Shown piece after piece: positions 19,114 to 27,573 of a stretch of DNA of 64,000 nt (its first letter is position 1; every line of letters begins with the position of its first letter). The translations under genes and the position numbers were made by a program. Under the pieces are notes generated by a model. It searched no databases, was not told the DNA's origin, and worked only from the letters and a program-made list of their open reading frames with translations. The stretch is from Alkalisalibacterium limincola (GTDB lineage Bacteria; Pseudomonadota; Gammaproteobacteria; Xanthomonadales; Xanthomonadaceae): contig NZ_VRTS01000002.1 of the NCBI RefSeq assembly GCF_008017755.1, positions 124,001-188,000 on the forward strand. The letters run 5' to 3'.

Positions 19114-19205
19114 GCCGCCATCGTAAGTCCTCGGGCCGCAGGGGCGTCGCGCATAGGGCGCCGGGCTTGCATCCCGGCGAGGCAGTGCCCACGTTGGAGC
19201 GCGAG

Positions 19206-19718
19206 ATGATCGAAACCGGTTTTCCGCCACTGGCGCGCCCCGACGCGCGCATCCTCGTGCTGGGCTCCATGCCTGGCCGCCGCTCGCTCGACGAGGCCCG
19301 CTACTACGCCCATCCACGCAATCTGTTCTGGCCGTTCATGGCCCGGGTCGCGGGCTTCGATCCCGGGCTCGGCCATGAGGCGCGCGTGGAGGCACTGCTC
19401 AGGGCCGGTGTCGCGTTGTGGGACGTGCTGGCGGCCTGCGAGCGCCCCGGCAGCCTGGACACGGCGATCCGCCGGGCGAGCGAGCGGCCCAACGCGATCG
19501 GCGAACTGCTCCATGCCCATCCCGGCATCACGCTGGTGGCGTGCAATGGCGGCAAGGCCCTGCAATTGTTCCAGCGCCATGTCCGGCCGACGCTGGCGGA
19601 CGCCCTGAAGGCACGCATCGAGATCCTCGGGCTGCCCTCGACCAGCCCCGCGAACGCCTCGATTCCCCTGGCCGAGCGCGAGCGCGCATGGATGCGGCTC
19701 TCGTCCTACCTGCGCTGA
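19206..19718 (+). CDS. DNA-deoxyinosine glycosylase (UDG superfamily)
   Basis: A 170-residue member of the uracil-DNA glycosylase superfamily, closest to the hypoxanthine-DNA glycosylase branch. Motif A-like LGSMPGRRSLDEARYYAHPRN and the C-terminal LPSTSPANAS are characteristic. These enzymes excise deaminated adenine (hypoxanthine) from DNA. ATG 19206 was chosen over an upstream ATG because it begins just before the domain. It is divergent from dinB across 92 bp, forming a small repair pair. Confidence 0.85.
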   Translation: MIETGFPPLARPDARILVLGSMPGRRSLDEARYYAHPRNLFWPFMARVAGFDPGLGHEARVEALLRAGVALWDVLAACERPGSLDTAIRRASERPNAIGELLHAHPGITLVACNGGKALQLFQRHVRPTLADALKARIEILGLPSTSPANASIPLAERERAWMRLSSYLR

Positions 19719-19727
19719 GGGCGTGGA

Positions 19728-20537
19728 TCAGGCCGGATCGGCCTCGATGACCTCGACCGGGTCTCCCAGTTGCACGCGGCCCCGGCCCCGCGCGATCAGC
19801 AGCACGCCGAAGTCGACGCCCTTGGCTGATCGCCGGTACGTCGACAGGGTTCGCAGCGGTTCGCCATCGGCGTCCCTGCGGCCAGTGAGCGGATCGACCG
19901 TGGTGAACGCACAGCGCGTGCAGGGCTGGGCCACCTCGAACTCGATGCCGGCGATGCGCAGCCGCCGCCAGCGGTCCTCGGCATGCGCCTTGAGGTTGCC
20001 CACGACGATGTTGGGCCGGAACCGGGTGATGGCCATGTGGCGGCCGATGCGTTCGCCCAGGTCATGGACGGCGCGGGCGCTGAGCAACAGCAGTGGAAAG
20101 CCGTCGGCGAAACTGACCTCGTCGCCGGGCTTGCCGTACTTGGCATTCACGGGCCGCACCGCGTCCGCGTCCATGTGGACCAGGTCCACGGGCTGGCCGA
20201 GGAAGTCGGAAAGCCAGGAGGAGGCTTCGGGTCCTGCCACCGGTGCCCGCACCCGGTCGCCCCACACCTCCACCTCCCGGTGCATTGCACCCGCATCGGG
20301 CTCGGCGACGTGCAGGGGTGGCTTTCCCGGCGCCTCCAGCTGCAGCCCTCCCGGTACCGGCCGCGCACGCAACAGCACCATCTGCGGCCGGGTCCGTCCG
20401 GTCACGAACTTGCCGGAGTCGTCGACGACCATCCAGCGCCGGTCGTGGGCGGGGCCGCGCGCCTGGATGTCCAGCGCCCCCAGGGGCAGGGATGCGGCGG
20501 ACTTCAGCGGATGGACGTAGAGATGGGTGACCAGCAT
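19728..20537 (-). CDS. MOSC domain-containing protein (YcbX-like)
   Basis: A 269-residue protein with an N-terminal MOSC beta-barrel domain (VTHLYVHPLKSAASLPL) and a C-terminal MOSC domain. The conserved cysteine for the molybdenum cofactor is in QPCTRCAFTTVDPLTG. YcbX-type proteins reduce N-hydroxylated compounds with electrons from a flavoprotein; the E. coli enzyme carries its own ferredoxin domain, which this shorter protein lacks, so a separate donor is needed. ATG 20537 follows a strong AGGAGG. Confidence 0.88.
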   Translation of the reverse strand: MLVTHLYVHPLKSAASLPLGALDIQARGPAHDRRWMVVDDSGKFVTGRTRPQMVLLRARPVPGGLQLEAPGKPPLHVAEPDAGAMHREVEVWGDRVRAPVAGPEASSWLSDFLGQPVDLVHMDADAVRPVNAKYGKPGDEVSFADGFPLLLLSARAVHDLGERIGRHMAITRFRPNIVVGNLKAHAEDRWRRLRIAGIEFEVAQPCTRCAFTTVDPLTGRRDADGEPLRTLSTYRRSAKGVDFGVLLIARGRGRVQLGDPVEVIEADPA

Positions 20538-20673
20538 GGAGCCTCCTGTGCCGCCCATTGTGCCCCGGCGCCACGCCGCTGGCAGCGCCGGCACGTCCGC
20601 AGCCTCCGGCATGTCCCACGGTCGACTCCCGGGTTAGCATCCGCGACTGGTTCTATTTTCAGGTCACACGCCC

Positions 20674-21336
20674 ATGACGACCCACACACGCGCCGTCCTG
20701 CCGGGATTCGCGGCCACGTCCGGTCGCCGACTCCCCTGGCTGCTGCTCGCCTGTGCCTTCACGTTGCCCGGTTGCTCGGACGAGGGTGGGTCGCAAGCCC
20801 CGGCGGATCCGGCAGGCAGCAGCGCGGTCGTGGCGGAAATGAAGCGCTTCCCCTCACCGCCGGCCTCGCGCTCCCTGGGCATCATGGACGATCCGGTCGC
20901 GGCGCTGAGCCTGCCCACCGGCCCGACGGACGCGGAGGGAGGCGTCCCGGTCCAGCGCGTGGAGGGACGGGTGTTCCGGCGCGTGTCGTTGATGTCCACC
21001 GGTTCGCAGATCAACGCACTCGCCAGCCACTACCGGGAGCGCTTCGAAGAAGGCGGCTACACGATCGTGTTCGAGTGCGAGGGGGCTGATGGCTGTGGTG
21101 GCACGCGTTTCGTCACCGAGGTCATCGAAGACTACGTGACCGCCCCCGACAACGTGTCGCGCTCGCGCTCGGTGATCACGCTGACGCAGCCGACAAGTGG
21201 CGAGCTGCGGCACTTCAGCGTCGCGCGCAACCACGAGGGCGTGGCCGAGCACATCGCAATCACGTTGACCCGCTCGGAGAAGGGGCCGCTGGTGGTGGTG
21301 ACGCAGCAGGCATTCTCGCCGGTCTCCGGCGACTGA
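20674..21336 (+). CDS. Putative lipoprotein of unknown function (220 aa)
   Basis: A lipobox (LPGC, Cys34) follows a somewhat long N-terminal leader, so a later start inside the leader is possible. The mature chain has one compact domain with a Cys pair (FECEGADGCGGTRF) and a segment SLMSTGSQINALASHYRERFEEGGY. This arrangement recalls the DUF4892 region in front of some OmpA-like proteins, but the match is loose. The downstream beta-barrel gene is on the same strand 87 bp away and may be its partner. Confidence 0.65.
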   Translation: MTTHTRAVLPGFAATSGRRLPWLLLACAFTLPGCSDEGGSQAPADPAGSSAVVAEMKRFPSPPASRSLGIMDDPVAALSLPTGPTDAEGGVPVQRVEGRVFRRVSLMSTGSQINALASHYRERFEEGGYTIVFECEGADGCGGTRFVTEVIEDYVTAPDNVSRSRSVITLTQPTSGELRHFSVARNHEGVAEHIAITLTRSEKGPLVVVTQQAFSPVSGD

Positions 21337-21423
21337 TCCGGATCAAGGGAGCCCGTGGCACCGGCAACCACAATGGTTGCACTGGCGTTTCGTTGGAGCT
21401 GCGCGGGTGGAGGATCTCGGGAG

Positions 21424-22575
21424 ATGGCCATGGTGATCCGGGTGGTGCTTGCCATCGCCGCCGCGATGGCGACGGGGGCCGCCCCGGCCGCGAACGCGCC
21501 GTGGCGGCTGAGCGGGGACGTGCGCGTGGGCACCTTGCATTCGGAGCGGGTCGCGCGCGATGGCGCGGGTTCCAGCGACGATGAGCTGCGCAGCCGCATA
21601 CGCCTGGCCGCGGATGTCGCGATGGGGGAGCGCTGGAACTTCCGGGCGCGTGCCGCCAGCCGGCCCAGCAGCGCACAGGACGGCATGCGCGCCTACGTGC
21701 GCGGTCCTGCCCCGGAGTCGGGCGGCGCGGCCGCAGGCGACACGACGCTCGATGAGTTCTATTTCGAGCGGGGCAGGGGCGAAGGCCAATGGTGGCTTCG
21801 CGCAGGCCGTTTCCAGAGCCGCTTCGACCTGCAGGGGGTGGCCGCCAAGAGCCTCGACCGCAACGACAGCCCGAACATGGACGTTAACTGGACCGACGGT
21901 CTCCATGTCCGTTACGACGGGCTGCCCGGTTGGCGCGTGCACGGCGTGCTCGAGCGCAATGCGTCGCGCTTTCCGTCATCGGTGCGTCGCCCGCCACTGG
22001 ATTTCAGCCGGAATCCGGCCGGACCCGGGGTATTCCTCGGGCTGGAGGCCGCGCAGCGCGCCGGCCCGGTGGTGCAGCGCATGGTGTCGGTGACCTGGTT
22101 GCCCGACGCGCTCGCCATCCAGGGCCTGACATCCCCGGCTCGAAGCGATTACATCGCGATCACCGCACGGGCCGCCGTGGCGTTCCTGGAGTCCGGGTCG
22201 GGGCGCAGGATACTGCTCGGCGGCGAGATCGGTCAGGCGCCAAAGACGCCCTACCGGTCCGCCCTGGGGCTGGATGGGGGCGGGCGCGTCGGCGGCAAGG
22301 CCTGGCAGGCGGCGTTGAGCTTCGAGCAGTTCCGACCGGGGCATTCGCTGGGCGTGGTGCTGGGGCGGGCGCAGGCGGGCTGGCTGCTGTCGCCGGACTT
22401 CCGCAACAACGATCGCCTGGCGGAGTTGCGCTACCAGTGGCGCTTGAACAGTGACTGGTCGATCGAGGCGCGGGTGCGTGAACGCGAGGAACTCCACGTG
22501 CCGGCATCGGCCCTGCGCCCGCGGCGCGACCGTGATGCCTACCTGCGACTCAGCGGTCGCTTCACGGGGCCCTAG
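21424..22575 (+). CDS. Predicted outer-membrane beta-barrel protein of unknown family
   Basis: A 383-residue exported protein. A signal peptide at residues ~1-25 is followed by alternating amphipathic strands with many Arg, Trp and Gly residues (GQWWLRAGRFQSRFDLQG, GLHVRYDGLPGWRVHGVL, RLAELRYQWRLNSDWSIEAR). The protein ends RDAYLRLSGRFTGP. This layout is typical of porin-like barrels of about 16 strands. ATG 21424 best places the signal peptide. Family and substrate are unknown. It follows the unknown lipoprotein gene and precedes a Bax-inhibitor gene with its own ribosome site. Confidence 0.6.
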   Translation: MAMVIRVVLAIAAAMATGAAPAANAPWRLSGDVRVGTLHSERVARDGAGSSDDELRSRIRLAADVAMGERWNFRARAASRPSSAQDGMRAYVRGPAPESGGAAAGDTTLDEFYFERGRGEGQWWLRAGRFQSRFDLQGVAAKSLDRNDSPNMDVNWTDGLHVRYDGLPGWRVHGVLERNASRFPSSVRRPPLDFSRNPAGPGVFLGLEAAQRAGPVVQRMVSVTWLPDALAIQGLTSPARSDYIAITARAAVAFLESGSGRRILLGGEIGQAPKTPYRSALGLDGGGRVGGKAWQAALSFEQFRPGHSLGVVLGRAQAGWLLSPDFRNNDRLAELRYQWRLNSDWSIEARVREREELHVPASALRPRRDRDAYLRLSGRFTGP

Positions 22576-22676
22576 GCAAAGAGCTTCACGCCGTCGGCGG
22601 CGACAGGGCTTGAAACCCGGGGCCCACGCCCCGAAACTTGAGGATTGAAAACCCTTGGATTCAGGAGAGTGACCCG

Positions 22677-23345
22677 ATGAACCAGACGAACACGGCCGTC
22701 AGGACCGTTTCCGGTGTGCCCGTCAGCCGGGTGGTCCGCAATGCCTACATCCTGTTGGCGATGGTCATGGGCACTGCCGCGGTCGGCGCCGGTGTCGGGC
22801 TGGCCATGAACATCGGCTGGAGCCTGGGCATGTGGCTGCTGCTGATGGTGGTCTTCATCGGCGGTCCGTTCGCTATCAACAAGGCCAAGGGCAGCCAGGC
22901 GGCGATCGGCCTGACCTTCGCCTGGGCCGCACTGGTGGGCTTCCTGCTCAGCCCGCTGGTGTCGCTGTATGCGTCGATGCCGGGCGGCAACATGATCGTG
23001 GTCAACGCGCTGGCCACCACCGCCGTGCTGTTCGGCGCGCTGTCGGCCTACGCCATCACCTCGCGTCGCGACTTCAGCTTCATGGGCGGCTTCCTCTTCG
23101 CCGGCCTCGTCGTGGTGCTGCTGGCCATCGTCGCCAACCTGTTCCTGCAGATGCCGGCGCTGTCGCTGGCCATCTCCTCGGTGGCGGTCATGTTGATGTG
23201 CGGCATGATCCTGTTCGAGACCAGCCGCCTGGTCAACGATGGCCAGGCCAGCTCGGTGATGATCGTGGTGTCGCTGTTCTCCAGCATCACCGTGCTCTTC
23301 CTGCACCTGCTCAACCTGTTCACGCTGTTGACGGGCAACGACTGA
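22677..23345 (+). CDS. Bax inhibitor-1/YccA family membrane protein
   Basis: A 222-residue inner-membrane protein with about seven transmembrane segments of the BI-1 family. Typical stretches are RNAYILLAMVM, TFAWAALVGFLLSPL and the C-terminal FETSRLVNDGQ followed by SSITVLFLHLLNLF. Related bacterial proteins (YccA, YetJ) modulate FtsH protease or conduct calcium; its exact role is unknown. ATG 22677 follows AGGAGAG. A strong hairpin terminator lies 28 bp after the stop. Confidence 0.92.
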   Translation: MNQTNTAVRTVSGVPVSRVVRNAYILLAMVMGTAAVGAGVGLAMNIGWSLGMWLLLMVVFIGGPFAINKAKGSQAAIGLTFAWAALVGFLLSPLVSLYASMPGGNMIVVNALATTAVLFGALSAYAITSRRDFSFMGGFLFAGLVVVLLAIVANLFLQMPALSLAISSVAVMLMCGMILFETSRLVNDGQASSVMIVVSLFSSITVLFLHLLNLFTLLTGND

Positions 23346-23372
23346 CGCGGCCAATCCGGCGTCGGCTGGAAT

Positions 23373-23405
23373 AGCAAAGACCCGCCCTCCGGCGGGTCTT
23401 TTGCT
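23373..23405 (+). terminator. Rho-independent terminator after the BI-1 gene
   Basis: AGCAAAGACCCGCC (23373-23386) pairs with GGCGGGTCTTTTGCT (23391-23405) around a CTCC loop, with one bulged base. The A-rich and T-rich arms let it work in both directions, for the BI-1 gene on + and the SDR gene on -. Confidence 0.88.
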
Positions 23406-23423
23406 TTGTCGCGTGTGCCGGTC

Positions 23424-24096
23424 CTACCAGGGCAGCGTCTCGCCGTTGGCATGCCGGAAGCAACCGGTTGTCTCGAGCGTGAGTTCATCCACCCGCGCCA
23501 CCAGTCCGGCGGCGGCGTGGTCGGCGCTGACGTCGCCGCGGCCGCCGACCATGTCGGTCTGGACGAAACCCGGGTGCAGCAGGGCCACGGCGATCCCGCG
23601 CTCGCGCAGGTCGTTGGCCAGCGACTTGCCGGCGGCGTTCACCGCGGCCTTCGACATGCGGTACCCGTAACGCCCCCCCGGAACCGTTGTCGGCGATCGA
23701 GCCCATCCGGCTCGTCGTGATCGCCACCTTGCCGCCCTCCCCGAGGAGGTCCTGCAACACCGCGGCGAGATGCAGCGGTGCGATCGCGTTGATCTCGAAC
23801 TGGCGTCGCATCGATTCCAGCGCGTCGTCGTCGAGCCGGTCGAGTGATTCATCGGCCAGCACGCCGGCGTTGAGCATCAGCACGTCGATTCGCCGGCCCT
23901 CGAGTCGTTCGGGCAGGCCGCGCACCGCCCCGGCGTCGGAGACGTCCACGCCGTCCAGGACCTCGACGCCGAGTGCATCGAGTTCGGGGGAGTTGCGCCG
24001 GCACACGGCGACGACCTCGTCACCGCGCTCCTTGAAGCGCCGGGCCAATGCCAGGCCGATGCCGCGGTTGGCGCCGGTGATCAGTACGGTTCCCAT
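23424..24096 (-). CDS. SDR family oxidoreductase, one frameshift
   Basis: NAD(P)-dependent short-chain dehydrogenase. The cofactor motif is TGANRGIG, and the catalytic Tyr-x-x-x-Lys is YRMSK in the second frame, preceded by the NAG motif. A run of seven G (on this strand, near 23672-23678) breaks the frame; removing one G gives GSGGRYGYRMSK and a continuous protein of about 223 residues. I chose ATG 24096 because AAGGAGG lies six bases upstream, whereas the ATG at 24102 would touch it. The substrate is unknown; the form resembles small cytosolic carbonyl reductases. Confidence 0.85.
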
Positions 24097-24188
24097 TTCC
24101 ATCCTCCTTGTGAGTGCGGGCGGTGCCCGCGTCGATCCAACCCCGGGCTGTTCACTCGCGGTTGCCATGGCCGGGGCATGCTGGGCGC

Positions 24189-24966
24189 ATGAAGACCACC
24201 CTGCGCCTCGCCCTGTCGACCGCCGTGCTCGCCACGGCCTTCCTGCACACGCCCTCCGCGACAGCCGAGGCACCGGAACTGGCCGGAACCTGCGGCGCGG
24301 AAAGCACCTACGACCTCGACATTGGGCCGGAGTGGCTGCATTTCCAGCGTGAGCAGTCCAGGCCCGGGGGACGTGAGGATCGGCGCGGGCCGCCTGCAGC
24401 TGGGGCGGCAGGACACGACCGTGAACCTGGAAGACCGCGACCGGCTGGTGCTGTTCGAGCAGGTGCTCCGATCGCTGGTGCCGGAGGTGAAGGGCGTGGC
24501 CAAGCGCGGCGTCGACCTGGCGCTCGAGGCGGTGCGCGAGGAGATGCGCAGCGTCACCGGGACGCCGCCCAGTCCGCAGGCCGAGGCGCAGCTGCGCAGC
24601 CGGCGTGACCAGGTGCATGCCCGCATCGACGCCAGCAGCTCGACCCGCGACTGGCAGGGCGAGGCGTTCGAGCGCGAGATGCAGGCCATGGCCAACGAAC
24701 TGGTTCCGATCCTGGCGGCCGACGTCGCGCGTCGCGGCATGGAACTGGCGATGGCCGGGGACATGGCCGGAGCAGCGGTGCTGCAGCGGCAGGCGCAGAA
24801 CCTCCCGCAGACGATGCGGGCACGCATCGAGCGCAGCCTCGAACCCCTCCAGCCGGACGTGGCCAGGCTGTGCCCACGGGTCCGTGAACTTGCCGAACTC
24901 AACCAGGGCATGAGCCTGCGCCTGGACGACGGGCAGCGGCTGGAGCTGCTGCGACTGAAGGACTAG
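24189..24966 (+). CDS. DUF2884 (YggN-like) secreted protein, one frameshift
   Basis: An exported protein with a signal peptide (about residues 1-25) and a YggN/DUF2884 domain: CGAESTYDLDIGPEWLHF, then in the next frame DVRIGAGRLQLGRQDTTVNLEDRDRLVLFEQ and long helices to the end. The frame changes near 24366-24371 at a GGGGG run; removing one G joins the halves into about 258 residues. YggN-type proteins are periplasmic and uncharacterised. The helical part with ERSLEPLQPDVARLCPRVREL is typical. The start at ATG 24189 lacks a strong ribosome site. Confidence 0.78.
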
Positions 24967-24984
24967 CCGGTCGGCGTACGAGGG

Positions 24985-25569
24985 TCATCGGCGTCGCCGG
25001 CAGGCGAACTCGTACAGGGCGACCGATGCGGCCACGGCCACGTTGAGGCTGTCGAGTGAACCGATGCGGGGAATGGCGACGCGTGCCACGTGGGCATCGG
25101 CGCGTACCGCTTCGCTCAGCCCCTCGCTTTCGTTTCCGAGGATGAACGCGCAGCGCTCGGGAAGCTCGGCCTCGGGAAGTTCGATGCCGGCGTAGGGGTC
25201 CAGCGCGACGAGGCCGAAGCCGTCCTCCAGCAATGCATCACGGCAGCCCTCGAAGTCGGCATGGAAACGGGCCGGCACGTGCTTGAAAGCCCCCTTGCCG
25301 CGCCGGGTCGAAGGGACCGATGTCGACGAGGTGCACCGAATGCGCCCCGAAGGCCTGGGCGCTGCGGAAGATCTTAGGCACGTTGAAATCGGGGCGGAGC
25401 CTGTCCAGCACCAATGCCACCGGTAGGGGGCCGGGGCTGCGCGCAGGTTGGCCCGCCGCTGGCGCTCGTATCGCCACAGCGCGTTGGCGTCTCCCGCGCG
25501 GCCACGCCGCGGTGAGGTGCCGGGTGCGATGACGCGGTCGGGGTCGGTCGGTGTCTCGGGTATCGCCAT
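24985..25569 (-). CDS. TrmH/SpoU family RNA 2'-O-methyltransferase, two frameshifts
   Basis: A knotted (SPOUT) RNA methyltransferase of about 194 residues. The three motifs are present: NVPKIFRSAQAFGAHSVHL (motif 1), FILGNESEGLS (motif 2) and SLDSLNVAVAASVALYEF (motif 3). The middle segment is in a different frame: a base is missing in a run near 25426-25430 and one is gained in a run near 25290-25294, so the frame is restored. The target could be tRNA or rRNA ribose; TrmL- and RlmB-like proteins both fit. ATG 25569 is the first plausible start. Confidence 0.8.
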   Translation of the reverse strand: MAIPETPTDPDRVIAPGTSPRRGRAGDANALWRYERQRRANLRAAPAPYRWHWCWTGSAPISTCLRSSAAPRPSGRIRCTSSTSVPSTRRGKGAFKHVPARFHADFEGCRDALLEDGFGLVALDPYAGIELPEAELPERCAFILGNESEGLSEAVRADAHVARVAIPRIGSLDSLNVAVAASVALYEFACRRRR

Positions 25570-25739
25570 CGGGCCAGCGTAGTCCGTGGCGTCGTCAGCG
25601 TCACGGCGTCGACGACGCAGCGTCATCCAGGGCGGGAGGCCGCTTGGTCGTCGACGGATTCGCTCCTCGGGGCGTGCCTGCAGTGGAAGAGTGGCCGGAG
25701 TTGCGTGCGGTTCACGTAGACACCAAGTGTACGGCGGGG

Positions 25740-25930
25740 GAAACCGTGCCTTTCAGCACCTGACAAGCAGGGTGCGGTCGGGCATCGTGCGCTGCCGGCA
25801 TCCGGCGCACAGCGGCGGATCCACCGAGTTTTCCGCGTTCGACTCCCGCAACGGGAGTCCCCGGTGCGGCCAAGCCCCACTGTGGTTGACGCTCCCCACC
25901 CCGCCTGCGAACAGGCGGGGATTTTTTTTG
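25740..25930 (+). ncRNA. Candidate structured RNA ending in a strong terminator
   Basis: The 467-bp gap 25570-26036 has no supported protein gene. From about 25740 it holds a series of perfect or near-perfect hairpins: GTGC...GCAC near 25746-25759; GTGC-GCCGG/CCGGC-GCAC at 25787-25810; GACTCCCG/CGGGAGTC at 25841-25859; and the terminator at 25899-25929. No known RNA consensus (6S, SRP, RNase P, tmRNA) was recognised. It could be a small RNA or a leader whose terminator controls aceF. The 5' end is a guess. Confidence 0.4.
25899..25929 (+). terminator. Strong Rho-independent terminator upstream of aceF
   Basis: CCCCGCCTG (25899-25907) pairs perfectly with CAGGCGGGG (25912-25920) around CGAA and is followed by A and eight T. 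It ends a + strand transcript although no protein gene on the + strand precedes it for almost 1 kb. Confidence 0.92.
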
Positions 25931-26036
25931 CCCGCCTCCTTGGCGGCGTGGGCCGCAGGCGATTGCTTGGCGCGCATGGCCTGCTGGGGCGACAATGACC
26001 GCTTCACGCCTTCAAATGCAGTCGACGGGAGAACCC

Positions 26037-27476
26037 ATGGCCGAGGTCAGGGAAGCAAACGTGCCGGATATCGGCGGACACAGCGACGTGCCGGTCATCG
26101 AACTCCTCGTGTCCGCCGGCGATCGCGTCGAGAAGGACCAGGGGCTGGTGACGCTGGAGTCGGACAAGGCCACGATGGAAGTGCCCGCGCCGTTCGCCGG
26201 CGTGGTCAAGACATTGAAGCTCAAGGTCGGCGACACCGTCTCCGAGGGCGACCTGGTGGCGGAGATCGAGGTGGGTGAAGGCGGGGAGGGCGGACACGGC
26301 AAGGAGAAGGGCGACGCCAAGTCCGACGACGCCAAGTCCGGTGACGCCGATGCCGGCGAGCGGTCCGATGCATCCGCCGACGGGGATTCCCGGAGCGCCA
26401 AGGCGGATTCCAAGGACAAGGACTCGGCGACCCCCGCTTCCGAATCGAAGTCCAGGGAGGATCGGTCGACACCCTCACCCTCCCAGGCCAGCGGCGAAGC
26501 GCCGCGCACGCCCCCGGTGGCGTTCAACTCCGACGAGCTGATGCCGGACAAGGTGCCCTACGCCAGCCCGGCGGTGCGCCTGTTCGCGCGCGAGCTTGGC
26601 GTCGACCTGCAACGGGTCCAGGGCAGCGCCCGGGGCGGACGCATCTCGCGCGAGGACGTGCAGGCGCACGTCAAGGGGATCATGGCCCAGGGCGGCTCGG
26701 GCACCGGTACGGGTGCGGGTGCGTCGGGCGGGGCCGGTGGTGGGCTGAACCTCATTCCCTGGCCGAAGGTCGACTTCGCCAAGTACGGCGAGGTGAAGAC
26801 CGAGCCGCTGAGCCGGATCAAGAAGTTGTCGGGTGCGAACCTGGCGCGCAACTGGGCGATGATCCCGCACGTGACCCAGCAGGACCTGGCCGACATCACC
26901 GAGATGGAGGCGTTCCGCAAGCAGCTGGGCCAGGAGAACAAGGACGTCAAGGTCACGCCGCTGGTGTTCCTGATCAAGGCCGCGGTCGCGGCGCTCAAGC
27001 AGTTCCCGCAGTTCAACGCCTCGCTCGATGCCAGCGGCGAGAACCTGGTGCTCAAGCAGTATTTCCACATCGGGATCGCGGTGGACACCCCCGATGGGCT
27101 GGTCGTGCCGGTGCTGCGCGACTGCGACAAGAAGGGCCTGCTGCAGCTGGCGAACGAGCTGGGCGAGATCTCGAAGAAGGCGCGCGACAGGAAGCTGGGC
27201 CCGGCCGAAATGAGTGGCGGCTGCTTCTCGATCAGCTCGCTGGGCGGCATTGGTGGTGTCGGCTTCACCCCGATCATCAACGCCCCCGAGGTGGCGATCC
27301 TGGGCGTGTCGCGCTCGAGCATGCAGCCGGTCTGGAACGGCACGGAGTTCACGCCCCGGCTGATGCTGCCGCTGAGCCTGAGCTACGACCATCGCGTCAT
27401 CGATGGTGCAGCCGCGGCACGCTTCACCAGCTACCTGGCGCAGGTGCTGGGCGACCTGCGGCGGGTGCTTCTCTGA
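26037..27476 (+). CDS. aceF: Pyruvate dehydrogenase E2, dihydrolipoamide acetyltransferase
   Basis: A 479-residue E2 core subunit. One lipoyl domain (residues ~1-80, lipoyl Lys in ESDKATMEV) is followed by a long charged linker rich in Lys, Asp and Ser. An E3-binding domain (VPYASPAVRLFARELG...GRISREDV, ~175-215) and the catalytic domain complete the chain. The active-site His is in SYDHRVIDGA. It transfers acetyl groups to CoA and forms the complex core with E1 and E3. ATG 26037 follows GGGAG. E1 (aceE) is not in the window; E3 is two genes downstream. A single lipoyl domain is fewer than the three of E. coli. Confidence 0.96.
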   Translation: MAEVREANVPDIGGHSDVPVIELLVSAGDRVEKDQGLVTLESDKATMEVPAPFAGVVKTLKLKVGDTVSEGDLVAEIEVGEGGEGGHGKEKGDAKSDDAKSGDADAGERSDASADGDSRSAKADSKDKDSATPASESKSREDRSTPSPSQASGEAPRTPPVAFNSDELMPDKVPYASPAVRLFARELGVDLQRVQGSARGGRISREDVQAHVKGIMAQGGSGTGTGAGASGGAGGGLNLIPWPKVDFAKYGEVKTEPLSRIKKLSGANLARNWAMIPHVTQQDLADITEMEAFRKQLGQENKDVKVTPLVFLIKAAVAALKQFPQFNASLDASGENLVLKQYFHIGIAVDTPDGLVVPVLRDCDKKGLLQLANELGEISKKARDRKLGPAEMSGGCFSISSLGGIGGVGFTPIINAPEVAILGVSRSSMQPVWNGTEFTPRLMLPLSLSYDHRVIDGAAAARFTSYLAQVLGDLRRVLL

Positions 27477-27491
27477 ACCCTTCCATGCCTC

Positions 27492-27522
27492 GGGACAACC
27501 GGCTCTCACGTCCGGTTGTCCC
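27492..27522 (+). repeat. Perfect 11-bp inverted repeat between aceF and the nitrilase fusion
   Basis: GGGACAACCGG (27492-27502) and CCGGTTGTCCC (27512-27522) flank the loop CTCTCACGT. There is no T run after it, so it may be an mRNA-stabilising hairpin, a Rho-dependent or weak terminator, or a regulator-binding palindrome. It lies 15 bp after the aceF stop. Confidence 0.7.
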
Positions 27523-27573
27523 AGCGACAGGCACGCTGGCGTCCTCATCCCCTACCGAACCAGGAAGCCATTG

